Assembly: GCF_001422985.1 (NCBI RefSeq) | Contig: NZ_LMNL01000023.1 | Coordinates: 134,516 to 198,515, forward strand | DNA length: 64,000 nucleotides | Direction of reading: 5' to 3' | DNA from: Methylobacterium sp. Leaf117 | Lineage (GTDB): Bacteria; Pseudomonadota; Alphaproteobacteria; Rhizobiales; Beijerinckiaceae | Shown: positions 24,988 through 33,365 of the stretch, piece by piece | Layout: each line of letters opens with the position of its first letter | Position numbering within the stretch: the first letter of the stretch is position 1 | Position numbers and translations under genes: made by a program | The notes under the pieces: generated by a model | The model's database searches: none | What the model was told of the DNA's origin: nothing | Seen by the model: only the letters and a program-made list of their open reading frames with translations

Positions 24988-25782
24988 ATGACCAGCACCG
25001 ACGAACTCCTCTTCACGGCCGAGGGCGGCATCGCCCGCCTGACGCTGAACCGGCCGCAGGCGCGCAATGCCCTCACCTTCGGCATGTACCAGGGGCTGAT
25101 CGATCACTGCGCCCGGATCGAGGCCGATACCGGCATCAAGGCGCTGATCATCACGGGCGCGGGGGCCAAGGCCTTCGCGGCGGGCACCGACATCGCCCAG
25201 TTCCGGAGCTTCGAGACCGCCCAGGACGCGATCGACTACGAGCGCTTCATGGACCGGGTGATGGGCGCGCTGGAGCGGCTGGCGGTGCCGACCATCGCGG
25301 CGATCGCCGGCGCCTGCACCGGCGGCGGCGCAGCCATCGCCGCCGCCTGCGACCTGCGCATCGCCACCCGCGACGCCAAGCTCGGCTTTCCCATCGCCCG
25401 CACCCTCGGCAATTGCCTCTCGCTCGGCAACCTGCGCCGGCTCTCGGCCCTGATCGGCCCGGCCCGGGTCAAGGACATGATCTTCACCGCCCGCCTCGTC
25501 GGCGCCGAGGAGGCGCTGGCCATCGGGCTCGTCGGTGAAGTGGTGGCCGATGCCGACGCGCTGGCGGCGCGGTCCACGGACCTCGCGACCCTGATGGCCG
25601 GCCACGCGCCGCTCACCCTGCGGGCGACCAAGGAGGGCCTGCGGCGCCTCCAGGGCGAGGATGCGACGGGGGCCGAGCGTCCCGGCGACGACCTCATCCG
25701 CCTCTGCTACACCAGCGCCGATTTTCGCGAGGGCATGGAGGCCTTCCTGGCCAAGCGGCCGCCGAACTGGACCGGCCGGTAG
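24988..25782 (+). CDS. Enoyl-CoA hydratase/isomerase superfamily protein
   Basis: 264-residue crotonase-fold protein. The CoA-binding and oxyanion-hole elements are clear (NRPQARNALTF, GAGAKAFAAGTDIAQF and ACTGGGAAIAAACDLRIA). The positions that in true enoyl-CoA hydratases carry the two catalytic glutamates read GFPIARTLGNCLSLGNLRRL here and contain no Glu. It is therefore probably not a standard hydratase; isomerase, hydrolase, dehalogenase or decarboxylase chemistry is possible in this superfamily. ATG 24988 starts the fold directly. It follows an unusual hairpin leader and has no co-directional neighbour downstream. Confidence 0.88.
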   Translation: MTSTDELLFTAEGGIARLTLNRPQARNALTFGMYQGLIDHCARIEADTGIKALIITGAGAKAFAAGTDIAQFRSFETAQDAIDYERFMDRVMGALERLAVPTIAAIAGACTGGGAAIAAACDLRIATRDAKLGFPIARTLGNCLSLGNLRRLSALIGPARVKDMIFTARLVGAEEALAIGLVGEVVADADALAARSTDLATLMAGHAPLTLRATKEGLRRLQGEDATGAERPGDDLIRLCYTSADFREGMEAFLAKRPPNWTGR

Positions 25783-25826
25783 GAACGGCGATCGCAGCCG
25801 ATCCGCGCCCGTGCCCAACGGACCGT

Positions 25827-26813
25827 TCAGATGTCTCGCCCCAGATCGACCCCGGGAGGATCGGAAGGCTTGCCTGGCTGCGGTCGACCAAATCGCGACA
25901 GGCAATCACGTCTCAACAGGCGACCATCGATGGCCGCAAGGCCGCAGCCGATGAGGGCCATGCCGAGGTAGTGCCGGAGATCCAGGCGCTCGCCCAGCAC
26001 CAGGGTGCCGAGCAGGATGGCCGAGACCGGAATCAGGAACGTGACGAGCAGCAGGTTCGTCGCTCCCGCCGTCGCCAGGATGCGGAAATAGAGCACGTAG
26101 GCCAGGGCGGTGGACAGGGTGGCGATGCCCAGCACGGCCCCCCAGACCGGCAGACCCGGCATCGCCAGCGTCCACGGCCGATCCACCACGAGGGCGATGG
26201 GGAGCATCAGGAGCGTCGATGCCGTGACCTGCCCTGCCGCCGTTGCGACCGGCGGGACGCCCATCCGCTTGAAGCGGCGCCCGAAGACGCCCGCCACCGC
26301 GTAGGAGAGGGCTGCGGCCAGAACCGCGATCTGCGCCAGGACGTTCGTCCCGAGAGTGGTCAGCAGGGCAGGCCCAATCATGACCGCAACCCCGCCCAGG
26401 CCGACGAGAACGCCCGCGAGCCGGTTGCCCGTCATCCGTTCGTCCGAGGTCGACAGGTGGGCCACCGCAACGGCGAAGAGCGGCGTCGTCGCATTCAGGA
26501 TGGCGGCAAGCCCGGAGGCGATGTGTGTCTGTCCCCAGACGATCAGGCAGAACGGCAGAACGTTGTTCAAGAGCCCCATGCCGGCGAACGCTGTCCAGAC
26601 CGCGCGCGTGCGGGGCAGGCGCGATCCCGTGAGCGGCAGGGCGAGGTTGAGGACGAGGGCCGCCACGCCGACCCGAAGGACGACGAGGGTGAAGGGCGGC
26701 AGCGCCTGGAGCGCGATACCGGTGAAGAAGAACGATCCCCCCCAGAGCACCGACAGGGCGAGCAGCATCGCCCACTCGGGCGCGGACAGGGTGTGAGGGA
26801 CGGAGCGGGGCAC
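25827..26813 (-). CDS. EamA/DMT-family permease
   Basis: 328-residue inner-membrane protein with ten predicted helices in two EamA repeats (about 15-145 and 160-295), the drug/metabolite exporter layout. The first repeat begins MLLALSVLWGGSFFFTGIAL and the second ALSYAVAGVFGRRF. The family exports amino acids, metabolites or drugs; the substrate here is unknown. The C-terminus (about 300-328) is a hydrophilic tail rich in Arg/Pro. It is convergent with the crotonase gene. ATG 26813 is followed by a short hydrophilic lead and the first helix. Confidence 0.9.
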   Translation of the reverse strand: MPRSVPHTLSAPEWAMLLALSVLWGGSFFFTGIALQALPPFTLVVLRVGVAALVLNLALPLTGSRLPRTRAVWTAFAGMGLLNNVLPFCLIVWGQTHIASGLAAILNATTPLFAVAVAHLSTSDERMTGNRLAGVLVGLGGVAVMIGPALLTTLGTNVLAQIAVLAAALSYAVAGVFGRRFKRMGVPPVATAAGQVTASTLLMLPIALVVDRPWTLAMPGLPVWGAVLGIATLSTALAYVLYFRILATAGATNLLLVTFLIPVSAILLGTLVLGERLDLRHYLGMALIGCGLAAIDGRLLRRDCLSRFGRPQPGKPSDPPGVDLGRDI

Positions 26814-26979
26814 GGCGGAGGTCCTTCCGACTTGATCCTGCTCCCGCCTACGACGCGCCGCGCCGGCACGCCTCCCGTTCCTTGCTCCGCAATCCAGAAG
26901 AGGCGCGCGTGCGATCGATGCCCGTTATCCGTGTGGAACAGGCCCGCACGGCCCGCCCCGCTGCGCCGCCTCGCCGCGG

Positions 26980-27696
26980 CTATTCCAGGCCCGCCACCTT
27001 GATCGCGTCGCCCTCGAGCCGGACCTGGGCCGGCAGGCCGCGCTGGACCGGGCCGAGATCATCGGCCGTGCGATACAGGCCGTCGATGGCGATGAGTTCC
27101 GGTTCGAACTTGCGGCAGGTGATGCGGGCGTCCGGGTTGCCCGCCGCCCCGGCGATCGCCCGACCGCGCAGGGCGCCGTAGACGTGGAGCGAGCCGCCGG
27201 CGATCACCTCGGCGCCCGAGGCCACCGAGCCCATCACGGTGATGTCGCCCTCCAGGTGCAGGATGGTCTGGCCGGAGCGCACCGGGGCATCGAGGATGAG
27301 CGAGCGGAACGGCGCCGGCGCCGACGGCATCACCGGCGCGTCCGCCTCGGCGTCCGGCGTCGCCTCCGGGGTGGGAACCGCGTCGACCGGACGCCCCCCT
27401 GCCGGGGGCGGCGGCAGGCCGGCGCCGAGCTGGCCCGGATCGGCTCCCTCGATGCCCATCACGGCGACGTCGCGGGCGGCGAGATCGGCCACCAGGGCGA
27501 CGAGGGTTTCCCGTTCGAGCCCGAGTCCGGCCACGTCGAGGATGACCGGGCGCCCGACGAAGAAGGCGGGCGAGCGCCGGGCCAGCGCGTCGAGTTCGGC
27601 AAGCCACTCGGAGACGGGCAGCACCGGGGCGAGCACCAGGGCCATGAAGGAACGGCCGCGAAAGCGGATCGGGGGACGTGTTGAGCTTGCGGTCAC
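26980..27696 (-). CDS. minC: Second, stand-alone MinC paralogue
   Basis: 238-residue MinC homologue starting at GTG 27696. Both domains are kept: the N-terminal FtsZ-inhibitory domain (RFRGRSFMALVLAP, close to [12 protein letters not shown] of the first MinC) and the C-terminal beta-helix domain ([47 protein letters not shown]). The linker is longer, with an Ala/Asp/Pro-rich insert. No minD or minE adjoins it, so it must use the MinD encoded about 19 kb away or act without it. It looks intact rather than decaying. It may be a duplicate with specialised timing or affinity; this is inference. Confidence 0.92.
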   Translation of the reverse strand: MTASSTRPPIRFRGRSFMALVLAPVLPVSEWLAELDALARRSPAFFVGRPVILDVAGLGLERETLVALVADLAARDVAVMGIEGADPGQLGAGLPPPPAGGRPVDAVPTPEATPDAEADAPVMPSAPAPFRSLILDAPVRSGQTILHLEGDITVMGSVASGAEVIAGGSLHVYGALRGRAIAGAAGNPDARITCRKFEPELIAIDGLYRTADDLGPVQRGLPAQVRLEGDAIKVAGLE

Positions 27697-28042
27697 GATC
27701 GGGTGTCTTGTTCTCGGGCGGTGTTCGCGGAAAGCGGGCGCTGATCGCCACCTTATCCTAACCCGCGTTCCGGGGGCACAGGGCGCGACCTGCGGTCCGT
27801 CAACACGATTTCCGACGCCGTTCCATCCCAGACCTTTGAGGATGTCGCGCCTCTTGCAGCGTTTGAATGTCGAATTGGAATGATTCCATAACATAGCGTT
27901 TGCAGGCTCAAGACGAGGATCGCTATAGCGGAGCAAATCCTCGCGACATCCGGGGGTCGGCCGGCAGGTTTGGCACGGCCGGGACTGCCGCTCTTGCCTG
28001 ATCTTGCGGGTGTGCCCCGCGCGCGTCTCGAAGGTACTGCCC
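27697..28042. other. Intergenic region between minC2 and iron-linked operon
   Basis: 346 bases between divergent starts with no recognisable gene. The first 120 bases upstream of minC2 are GC-rich. The middle (about 27860-27930) is AT-richer and holds an Irr-like dyad at 27874-27890 and TATAGCG at about 27923, plausible promoter material for the iron operon. Confidence 0.45.
27874..27890 (+). promoter_or_regulatory. Candidate Irr (iron control element) box
   Basis: ATTGGAATGATTCCATA contains the GAA-N3-TTC core and matches the rhizobial ICE consensus TTTAGAA-N3-TTCTAAA at 10 of 14 fixed positions. It lies about 155 bases upstream of the DUF3649-PepSY-DUF3325 operon. Irr activates iron-uptake genes and represses iron-use genes in this order of bacteria. 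A Fur/Mur site is an alternative. Confidence 0.4.
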
Positions 28043-28381
28043 GTGGTTGATGGTTCCGCTTCCCTGGACAGGGTCCGCGCGCGACAAGGCTGGCGCTACC
28101 GCGCAGCCGTGGCCGGGCGCGTGGTGCTCGCAGCCTTCGGCGGCTACGCCCTGGCGGCGCTCGCCACCGCGTTCCTGTCTCTGACCCTGCCGATGGTGCG
28201 CTCGGAGGCGGTGGCCACCGCCACACTGCTCAGCTTCGCCATCCTGGCCGGTGCCGTCATCTGGGTCTTCGCCGCCCGCACCCTGCTGCGCGCCGCGATC
28301 GGACTCGGAATTCCCATGGCGCTCGTCGGCGTGGGCCTGTGGGTCGCCCTCGGTCTCGTCGCGGCGGGGCCGCCCGCATGA
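28043..28381 (+). CDS. DUF3649-family iron-uptake membrane protein
   Basis: 112-residue protein with three membrane helices (about 22-46, 53-75 and 85-108). The start is taken at GTG 28043, preceded by AAGG at eight bases; GTG 28010 is also in frame. The size, the helix layout (VVLAAFGGYALAALATAFLSLTLP) and the position directly before a PepSY-helix protein and a DUF3325 protein identify the three-gene set that accompanies siderophore/TonB iron uptake in many proteobacteria. Its molecular role is not established. Its last codons overlap the next gene (ATGA). Confidence 0.75.
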   Translation: MVDGSASLDRVRARQGWRYRAAVAGRVVLAAFGGYALAALATAFLSLTLPMVRSEAVATATLLSFAILAGAVIWVFAARTLLRAAIGLGIPMALVGVGLWVALGLVAAGPPA

Positions 28382-29916
28382 GGCCGGGGTTCCGCCAATC
28401 CATGGCCTGGCTCCACACCTGGGCCGGCCTCGTCACCGGATGGGTGATGTTCGCGGTCTTCGTGACCGGCACCGCCACCTATTACCGTGCCGACATCTCG
28501 CTGTGGATGCGGCCGGAACTGCGCGCCGGACCCTCCGACCCCATCCCCGCCGCCGAACGCGGGATCGCCTACCTGAAGACGCATGCCCCGAAGGCCATGG
28601 CCTGGTATGTCTCGGTGCCGCAGCCCGATCGCCCGGTGATCGGCGTCTACTGGATGGACAGCCTGGAGGCGCCCCTCGGCCAGGCCCTGCTCGATCGGGA
28701 GACGGGAACCCCCACCCGGGCGCGGGACACCCAGGGCGGCGACTTCTTCTACCGCTTCCACTACGAACTCCAGATGATGCCGACGCTCGGCCGCTGGATC
28801 GTCGGCGGGGCGGCCATGATCCTGCTCGTCGCGCTGATCTCCGGCATCGTCACGCATCGGCGCATTTTCGCCGACTTCTTCACCTTCCGACGGGACAAGT
28901 CGGCCCAGCGCGGCTGGCTCGACGCCCACAACGTCACCGGCGTGCTCGCCCTGCCGTTCCACCTGATGATCACCTATACGGGCATCGTCACGCTGGGCTT
29001 GATGTACATGCCCTGGGGGGTGACGGCCGCCTACAAGGGCGACGACCTGCGCTTCTTCGTGGAATCCGCCCAGAGCACGACCTGGCGCCCGGCCGCCGGC
29101 CGTCCGGCCGAGGCCCTGCCGTTGGCGCCGCTGCTGGCCCGCGCCCAGGGCGAGGTGTCCGAGCCCCTCGAGATGGTCATCGTCAACAACCCGCGCGACG
29201 CCGGCGCCACGGTGGTCGCGGTGTTCGAGGAGCCGCACGGGCTGGCCCACCAGCATCCGCAGATCGCCTTTGATGCCGTTTCCGGCGCCGTGGTCGAGCG
29301 GGTGGGCACGATGAAGCCGGCCGCGCACGTCTTCACCAGCTTCATGGGCCTGCACGAGGCGCAGTTCGCCAGCCCCGTCCTGCGGGCGCTGTTCTTCCTC
29401 TGCGGCCTGATGGGCGCGGCCACCATCGCCACCGGTCTCGTCCTGTGGAGCGTCGCCCGCATGCCGAAGGCCGGCGAGGCGCCCCGGTTCGGCCTGCGCC
29501 TCGTGCGCGGCCTCAACATCGGCACGATCCTGGGCCTGCCCATCGGGATGGCGGCGTTCTTCCTCGCCAACCGGCTGCTGCCCGTCGACCTCGCCCACCG
29601 GGCGACCTGGGAGGGCGGCGTGTTCTTCGGCGCCTGGGCGCTCGCCGCCCTGGTGCCCCTGGCCCGGCCGCACCGACGGGCCTGGGTCGAGATGGGCCTG
29701 TCCGCCGGGCTCCTCTTCGGCGCCGTGCCCATCGTCGGTGCCCTGACCACGGATCGTGGCTTCGACTTCCTGGCCTTCGATGCCGCGATGCTGGGGCTCG
29801 GCCTCGTCCTGGCGCTCGGGGCCCGGGCGGTCTCCCTCTACGAAGGTCGTCGCGCGGCCGCCCGAGCGGCCCGCCCCGCCGGCGGTCTGGCGCCCAAAGG
29901 TCTCGTCAAAGCATGA
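28378..29916 (+). CDS. PepSY-associated transmembrane protein, probable ferric-siderophore reductase type
   Basis: 512-residue membrane protein with PepSY-TM architecture. An N-terminal helix (AWLHTWAGLVTGWVMFAVFVTG) is followed by a PepSY-like periplasmic region. A second helix precedes the conserved HRRIFADFFTFRRDK, then NVTGVLALPFHLMITYTGIV. Further helices lie at about 340-365 and in four to five C-terminal segments. Conserved His residues within helices could bind haem, and members are proposed to reduce ferric-siderophores at the inner membrane. ATG 28378 overlaps the upstream stop, and the downstream DUF3325 gene also overlaps, so all three are co-translated. Confidence 0.88.
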   Translation: MRPGFRQSMAWLHTWAGLVTGWVMFAVFVTGTATYYRADISLWMRPELRAGPSDPIPAAERGIAYLKTHAPKAMAWYVSVPQPDRPVIGVYWMDSLEAPLGQALLDRETGTPTRARDTQGGDFFYRFHYELQMMPTLGRWIVGGAAMILLVALISGIVTHRRIFADFFTFRRDKSAQRGWLDAHNVTGVLALPFHLMITYTGIVTLGLMYMPWGVTAAYKGDDLRFFVESAQSTTWRPAAGRPAEALPLAPLLARAQGEVSEPLEMVIVNNPRDAGATVVAVFEEPHGLAHQHPQIAFDAVSGAVVERVGTMKPAAHVFTSFMGLHEAQFASPVLRALFFLCGLMGAATIATGLVLWSVARMPKAGEAPRFGLRLVRGLNIGTILGLPIGMAAFFLANRLLPVDLAHRATWEGGVFFGAWALAALVPLARPHRRAWVEMGLSAGLLFGAVPIVGALTTDRGFDFLAFDAAMLGLGLVLALGARAVSLYEGRRAAARAARPAGGLAPKGLVKA

Positions 29917-30251
29917 CTCCGCTCTCCATCGCCCTGAACCTCGCCCTGAGCTTCGCCGGCCTCGCTGCGCTGTGCCTGTCGATGGACCGGCACCATCGGG
30001 CCATTGCCGGGCGGGGCCAGAGCCGGACGCGCGCGCGGGGCCTGCGCCTCGCCGGATGGGCGGTGATCGCGGTGTCCTTCGCGGCCGCCATCCTGACCTC
30101 CGACTGGAATTTCGGACCCGTGCAGTGGATCGGCTCCCTCACCGGCGCGGCCCTTCTGGTGGTCGCGCTGGTGTCCTACCGGCCCGCCTGGATTCGCCCG
30201 GCCGCCCTGCTCGCCCTGCCGCTGGCCCTGGCGGCGGTGCTCCTCGCCTGA
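29913..30251 (+). CDS. DUF3325-family small membrane protein
   Basis: 112 residues with three membrane helices (about 3-22, 45-65, 72-110). It begins MTPLSIALNLALSFAGLAALCLSMDRHHRAI, with the family's conserved Met-Asp-Arg-His cluster after helix 1, possibly a metal or haem site. It ends the DUF3649-PepSY-DUF3325 operon and overlaps the PepSY gene by four bases. No TonB-dependent receptor or FecR/FecI gene follows, unlike many such clusters. Function unknown, iron-linked by context. Confidence 0.78.
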   Translation: MTPLSIALNLALSFAGLAALCLSMDRHHRAIAGRGQSRTRARGLRLAGWAVIAVSFAAAILTSDWNFGPVQWIGSLTGAALLVVALVSYRPAWIRPAALLALPLALAAVLLA

Positions 30252-30302
30252 TCGCCCCGGCCCCGCTATCCTGACGCGATCCGTCGCCGCGCAGGAGAGC
30301 CG

Positions 30303-31619
30303 ATGCCCCCCGATCCCGCTCTCAGCCCCGCGCTCGACCCAGATTTGGCCGCCCGCATCGCCGAGGCCGTCGCCGCCGGGTTTCCCGAGCAGGTCGCCCA
30401 CACCCAGGCCCTGGTGCGGTTCGGATCGACGCGCGGGGCCGAGCACGCGATCCAGGATTTCGTGTTCCGCGCCTTCCGCGACCGCGGCTACGCCATCGAT
30501 CGCTTCGCCATGGACGCGGCGGCGCTCGCCGCCCATCCGGGCGGGGGCGCGCTGTCGGAGACGCATTCCCGGGCGCCCGTGGTGGTCGGCATCCATCGGC
30601 CGCGGGCCGAGACCGGGCGCTCGCTGATCCTCCAGGCCCATGTCGACGTGGTGCCGCCGGGGCCGGCCGATCTGTGGACCCACCCGCCCTTCGAGCCGGT
30701 CATCGATGGCGACTGGATGTACGGGCGCGGCGCCGCCGACATGAAGGCGGGCCATGCCGCCAACCTGTTCGCCCTTGACGCCCTGGCGCGGCTCGGGCTG
30801 CAGCCGGCCGCCACCGTGACCCTGCAATCCGTGGTGGAGGAGGAATCCACCGGCAACGGCGCCCTGATGACCCATCTGCGCGGCTACCGCGCCGATGCGG
30901 TCCTGATCCCGGAGCCCGAGGACGAGAAGCTCGTGCGCGCCAATGTCGGCGTGCTGTGGTTCACCGTCGAGGTGCGCGGCCGCCCGGTCCATGTCCGCGA
31001 GATGGGGGCCGGGGCCAACGCCATCGACGCCACCTATCGGGTGATCGGCGCCCTGCGGGCCCTGGAGGCGCGCTGGAACACCGAGAAGGCGGCCCATCCC
31101 CACTTCGCCGACCAGCCCGACGCCATCAACCTCAATGTCGGCCGGATCGAGGGCGGCGACTGGGCCTCGTCGGTGCCGGCCTGGTGCCGGATCGACTGCC
31201 GCATCGCCCTGTATCCCGGGCTCTCGGCGGCGGAGGCCGCCCGCGCGGTGGAGCAGGCGGTGGCCGATTTCGCCCGCGACGACGCCTTCCTGTCGAACAC
31301 CCCGCCCCGGATCGCCTTCAACGGCTTCTTCGCCGAGGGCTACGCCCTGGCGGAGGGCTCCGAGGCGGAGGCGGTGCTGGGGCGGGCGCACCGGGCCGCG
31401 ACCGGCCGGGACCTCGAGAGCTTCATGTCGCCGAGCTATCTCGATACCCGCGTCTACGCGCTCTACGACCGGGTGCCCGCACTCTGCTACGGCCCGATCA
31501 GTCAGAACATCCACGGCTTCGACGAGCGCGTGAGCCTCGCCTCGGTCCAGCGGATCACCACCGCGATGGCGCTGTTCATCGCCGAATGGTGCGGGACGGA
31601 GCGCCGGTCCGCGCCCTGA
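30303..31619 (+). CDS. M20-family deacylase/peptidase (ArgE/DapE/CPG2 type)
   Basis: 438-residue cytoplasmic zinc hydrolase releasing acyl or N-terminal groups from amino acids or peptides. The metal ligands fit the family: His and Asp in LQAHVDVVPPG, the bridging Asp in YGRGAADMKAGHAA, the general base Glu pair in SVVEEESTGNG, and downstream ligands in IPEPEDEK and near the C-terminus (SQNIHGFDERV). The lid/dimerisation domain is about residues 215-325. The N-terminal 35 residues are variable. ATG 30303 follows AGGAGAG. Sole gene in its unit; substrate unknown, annotated in relatives as ArgE/DapE-like. Confidence 0.92.
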   Translation: MPPDPALSPALDPDLAARIAEAVAAGFPEQVAHTQALVRFGSTRGAEHAIQDFVFRAFRDRGYAIDRFAMDAAALAAHPGGGALSETHSRAPVVVGIHRPRAETGRSLILQAHVDVVPPGPADLWTHPPFEPVIDGDWMYGRGAADMKAGHAANLFALDALARLGLQPAATVTLQSVVEEESTGNGALMTHLRGYRADAVLIPEPEDEKLVRANVGVLWFTVEVRGRPVHVREMGAGANAIDATYRVIGALRALEARWNTEKAAHPHFADQPDAINLNVGRIEGGDWASSVPAWCRIDCRIALYPGLSAAEAARAVEQAVADFARDDAFLSNTPPRIAFNGFFAEGYALAEGSEAEAVLGRAHRAATGRDLESFMSPSYLDTRVYALYDRVPALCYGPISQNIHGFDERVSLASVQRITTAMALFIAEWCGTERRSAP

Positions 31620-31715
31620 CCCGAGCCGCATCCGCGAAAACGTGACGCAACGCGATGTGGATGGCACCCGGTCGCCGCCTTGCCGAAAGGCCCCGGCGCG
31701 CTACCCCTAAGGCCC

Positions 31716-33236
31716 GTGACACATCAGCGTTTTTCCCCACCCGCCGCGCCGTCCGGCGCCCATCGCCGCGCGTCGGCGCCTCTGTTGGCCGGCCTGATGG
31801 CGGCGCTGGGCATCTCCGGGGCGGCGGCGCAGACCACCGATACCAGCTGCTACGTCACCGGCGGCGGCACCCTGGAGATCTGCCGGGGCGGCGAGGCCGA
31901 GGGCGTATTCTTCACCCCCCGCGCCTGTGAATCGGCCGGCAGCGTCCAGCTCGTCCGGACGACGCCCGCCACCGGGCCGCTCCAGGCCGTCTACCAGGCC
32001 GAGACGCCGTTGGCCGCCCCGAAATCCAGGCGCGGTGAGGCCGAGTCCTGCGCGCCGCGGCGCGCCACCGAGGCCCTGGACGGCGGCTCGATCCGCTCCG
32101 GCGCCATGCCGGAGCAGCTCGCCACCGCGATGCCGCCGACGCAGGCCCGCCTGTGGGAGATGGCCCGCACGGTCGCGCGCAGCCAGGAGCGGCGTCGCCG
32201 CGGCGGCCGGGGCCGGGCGGAAGCGCCCCCCGCGCCGGTGCCGACGGAGGAGGGCATCGCCGCCCGCCATCCGATGACCGTGGCCGGACGCGCCTGGGGC
32301 GGGGACGCCTACACCTACGTGTTCTTCCTCGCGGCCGTGCCCACCGAATCCGGCCAGCGGCACGCGCTGCTCCAGGCCCGCACCCTGGACTTCACCCGCT
32401 TCGACATCCGCAGCCGCAGCCTGGACGGCATCGCCTGGATGCCGTTCGGCGAGGGGCGGGCGGAAGGGCGAGCGCAGGAGCGAGCAGAGGGCCGGTCACG
32501 GCGTGGCCGCCGCAGTCGCGCGCAGGCTGCTGCCGATGCGCCGGGCCCCAGCGCCGTCCTCGACGAGACCGGCGCCCCCGTCCTCGGCAACTGCGCCGGC
32601 CAGGGCCTCGACCGCACCGACCTCGTCGGCGCCATCAGCGTGGTCGATCAGGTCTATCACTACTACTACACCGACGTGCTGCCCTCCGATTGCGGGGCGC
32701 CGATGGCCAGCCGGCGGATGGGCCTCTACCTGCGCACCAGCCGCGATCTCACCGCCGACCGCGTGTGGTCGGCGCCCCGCACCATCGCGGAGCCGCTGCC
32801 GGCCCAGAGCCTGATGCGGGTGGCCAAGGCCCGGGACATGGACCGCTGGGTGGTGGCCTACCGCTGCAACCGTCCCGCCAACACCATGGACGGCCCCGTC
32901 GCCGATATCTGCGTGCAGTACAGCGCCGACCTCGCCCTGGGGTCCCTGGCCGGACTGACCTGGTTCTCGGAACCGCAGGCGATCATGCGCTCCACCGCCT
33001 ATCTCGGCCTGCGCTCGGGCGGCGACGGCTCGGGCCGGTTCGGCCGCAGCCAGCATTTCTGGATGACCGACCGCTACGGCAATCTCGCGACCCCGACGAG
33101 TTATCAGGCCAAGGCCGGGTTCCTGACGTGGCTCGACCGGGTGGCGCCGGGGCCGGGCGGCGCGAACGGTTCCAGCGTCTTCGGCCGCCCGGTCTACTGG
33201 GCGACGTGGTCGGTGCGGCCCGTGGCGGCGAAGTAG
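31716..33236 (+). CDS. Secreted protein of unknown function
   Basis: About 506 residues with a signal peptide (hydrophobic stretch APLLAGLMAALGISGAAAQ, cleavage after AAA/AQ), so periplasmic or extracellular. Start is uncertain: GTG 31716 has AAGG just upstream, and TTG 31680 is in frame. Cysteines recur (DTSC, LEIC, RACESAG, SCAPR, GNCAG, DCGAP, YRCN, DICVQ), consistent with disulfides. Repeated strands such as YTYVFFLAAVP, YHYYYTDVLP, WVVAYRCN and FWMTDRYGN suggest a beta-propeller-like fold. Two Arg-rich low-complexity stretches (about residues 165-178 and 258-282) interrupt it. No family recognised. Confidence 0.75.
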   Translation: MTHQRFSPPAAPSGAHRRASAPLLAGLMAALGISGAAAQTTDTSCYVTGGGTLEICRGGEAEGVFFTPRACESAGSVQLVRTTPATGPLQAVYQAETPLAAPKSRRGEAESCAPRRATEALDGGSIRSGAMPEQLATAMPPTQARLWEMARTVARSQERRRRGGRGRAEAPPAPVPTEEGIAARHPMTVAGRAWGGDAYTYVFFLAAVPTESGQRHALLQARTLDFTRFDIRSRSLDGIAWMPFGEGRAEGRAQERAEGRSRRGRRSRAQAAADAPGPSAVLDETGAPVLGNCAGQGLDRTDLVGAISVVDQVYHYYYTDVLPSDCGAPMASRRMGLYLRTSRDLTADRVWSAPRTIAEPLPAQSLMRVAKARDMDRWVVAYRCNRPANTMDGPVADICVQYSADLALGSLAGLTWFSEPQAIMRSTAYLGLRSGGDGSGRFGRSQHFWMTDRYGNLATPTSYQAKAGFLTWLDRVAPGPGGANGSSVFGRPVYWATWSVRPVAAK

Positions 33237-33365
33237 CGGCTTAGGGACCCGGGCGCATCCGGTCGAGCGGGGCTTCAGGATGGGCCGAGGCCCTGACCGC
33301 GCGGCGCGGTCCGGGGCTTGCTGGTCCGTCCGGCCGCCCCGCTCCTTCGCCCGGGAGACCACCCC

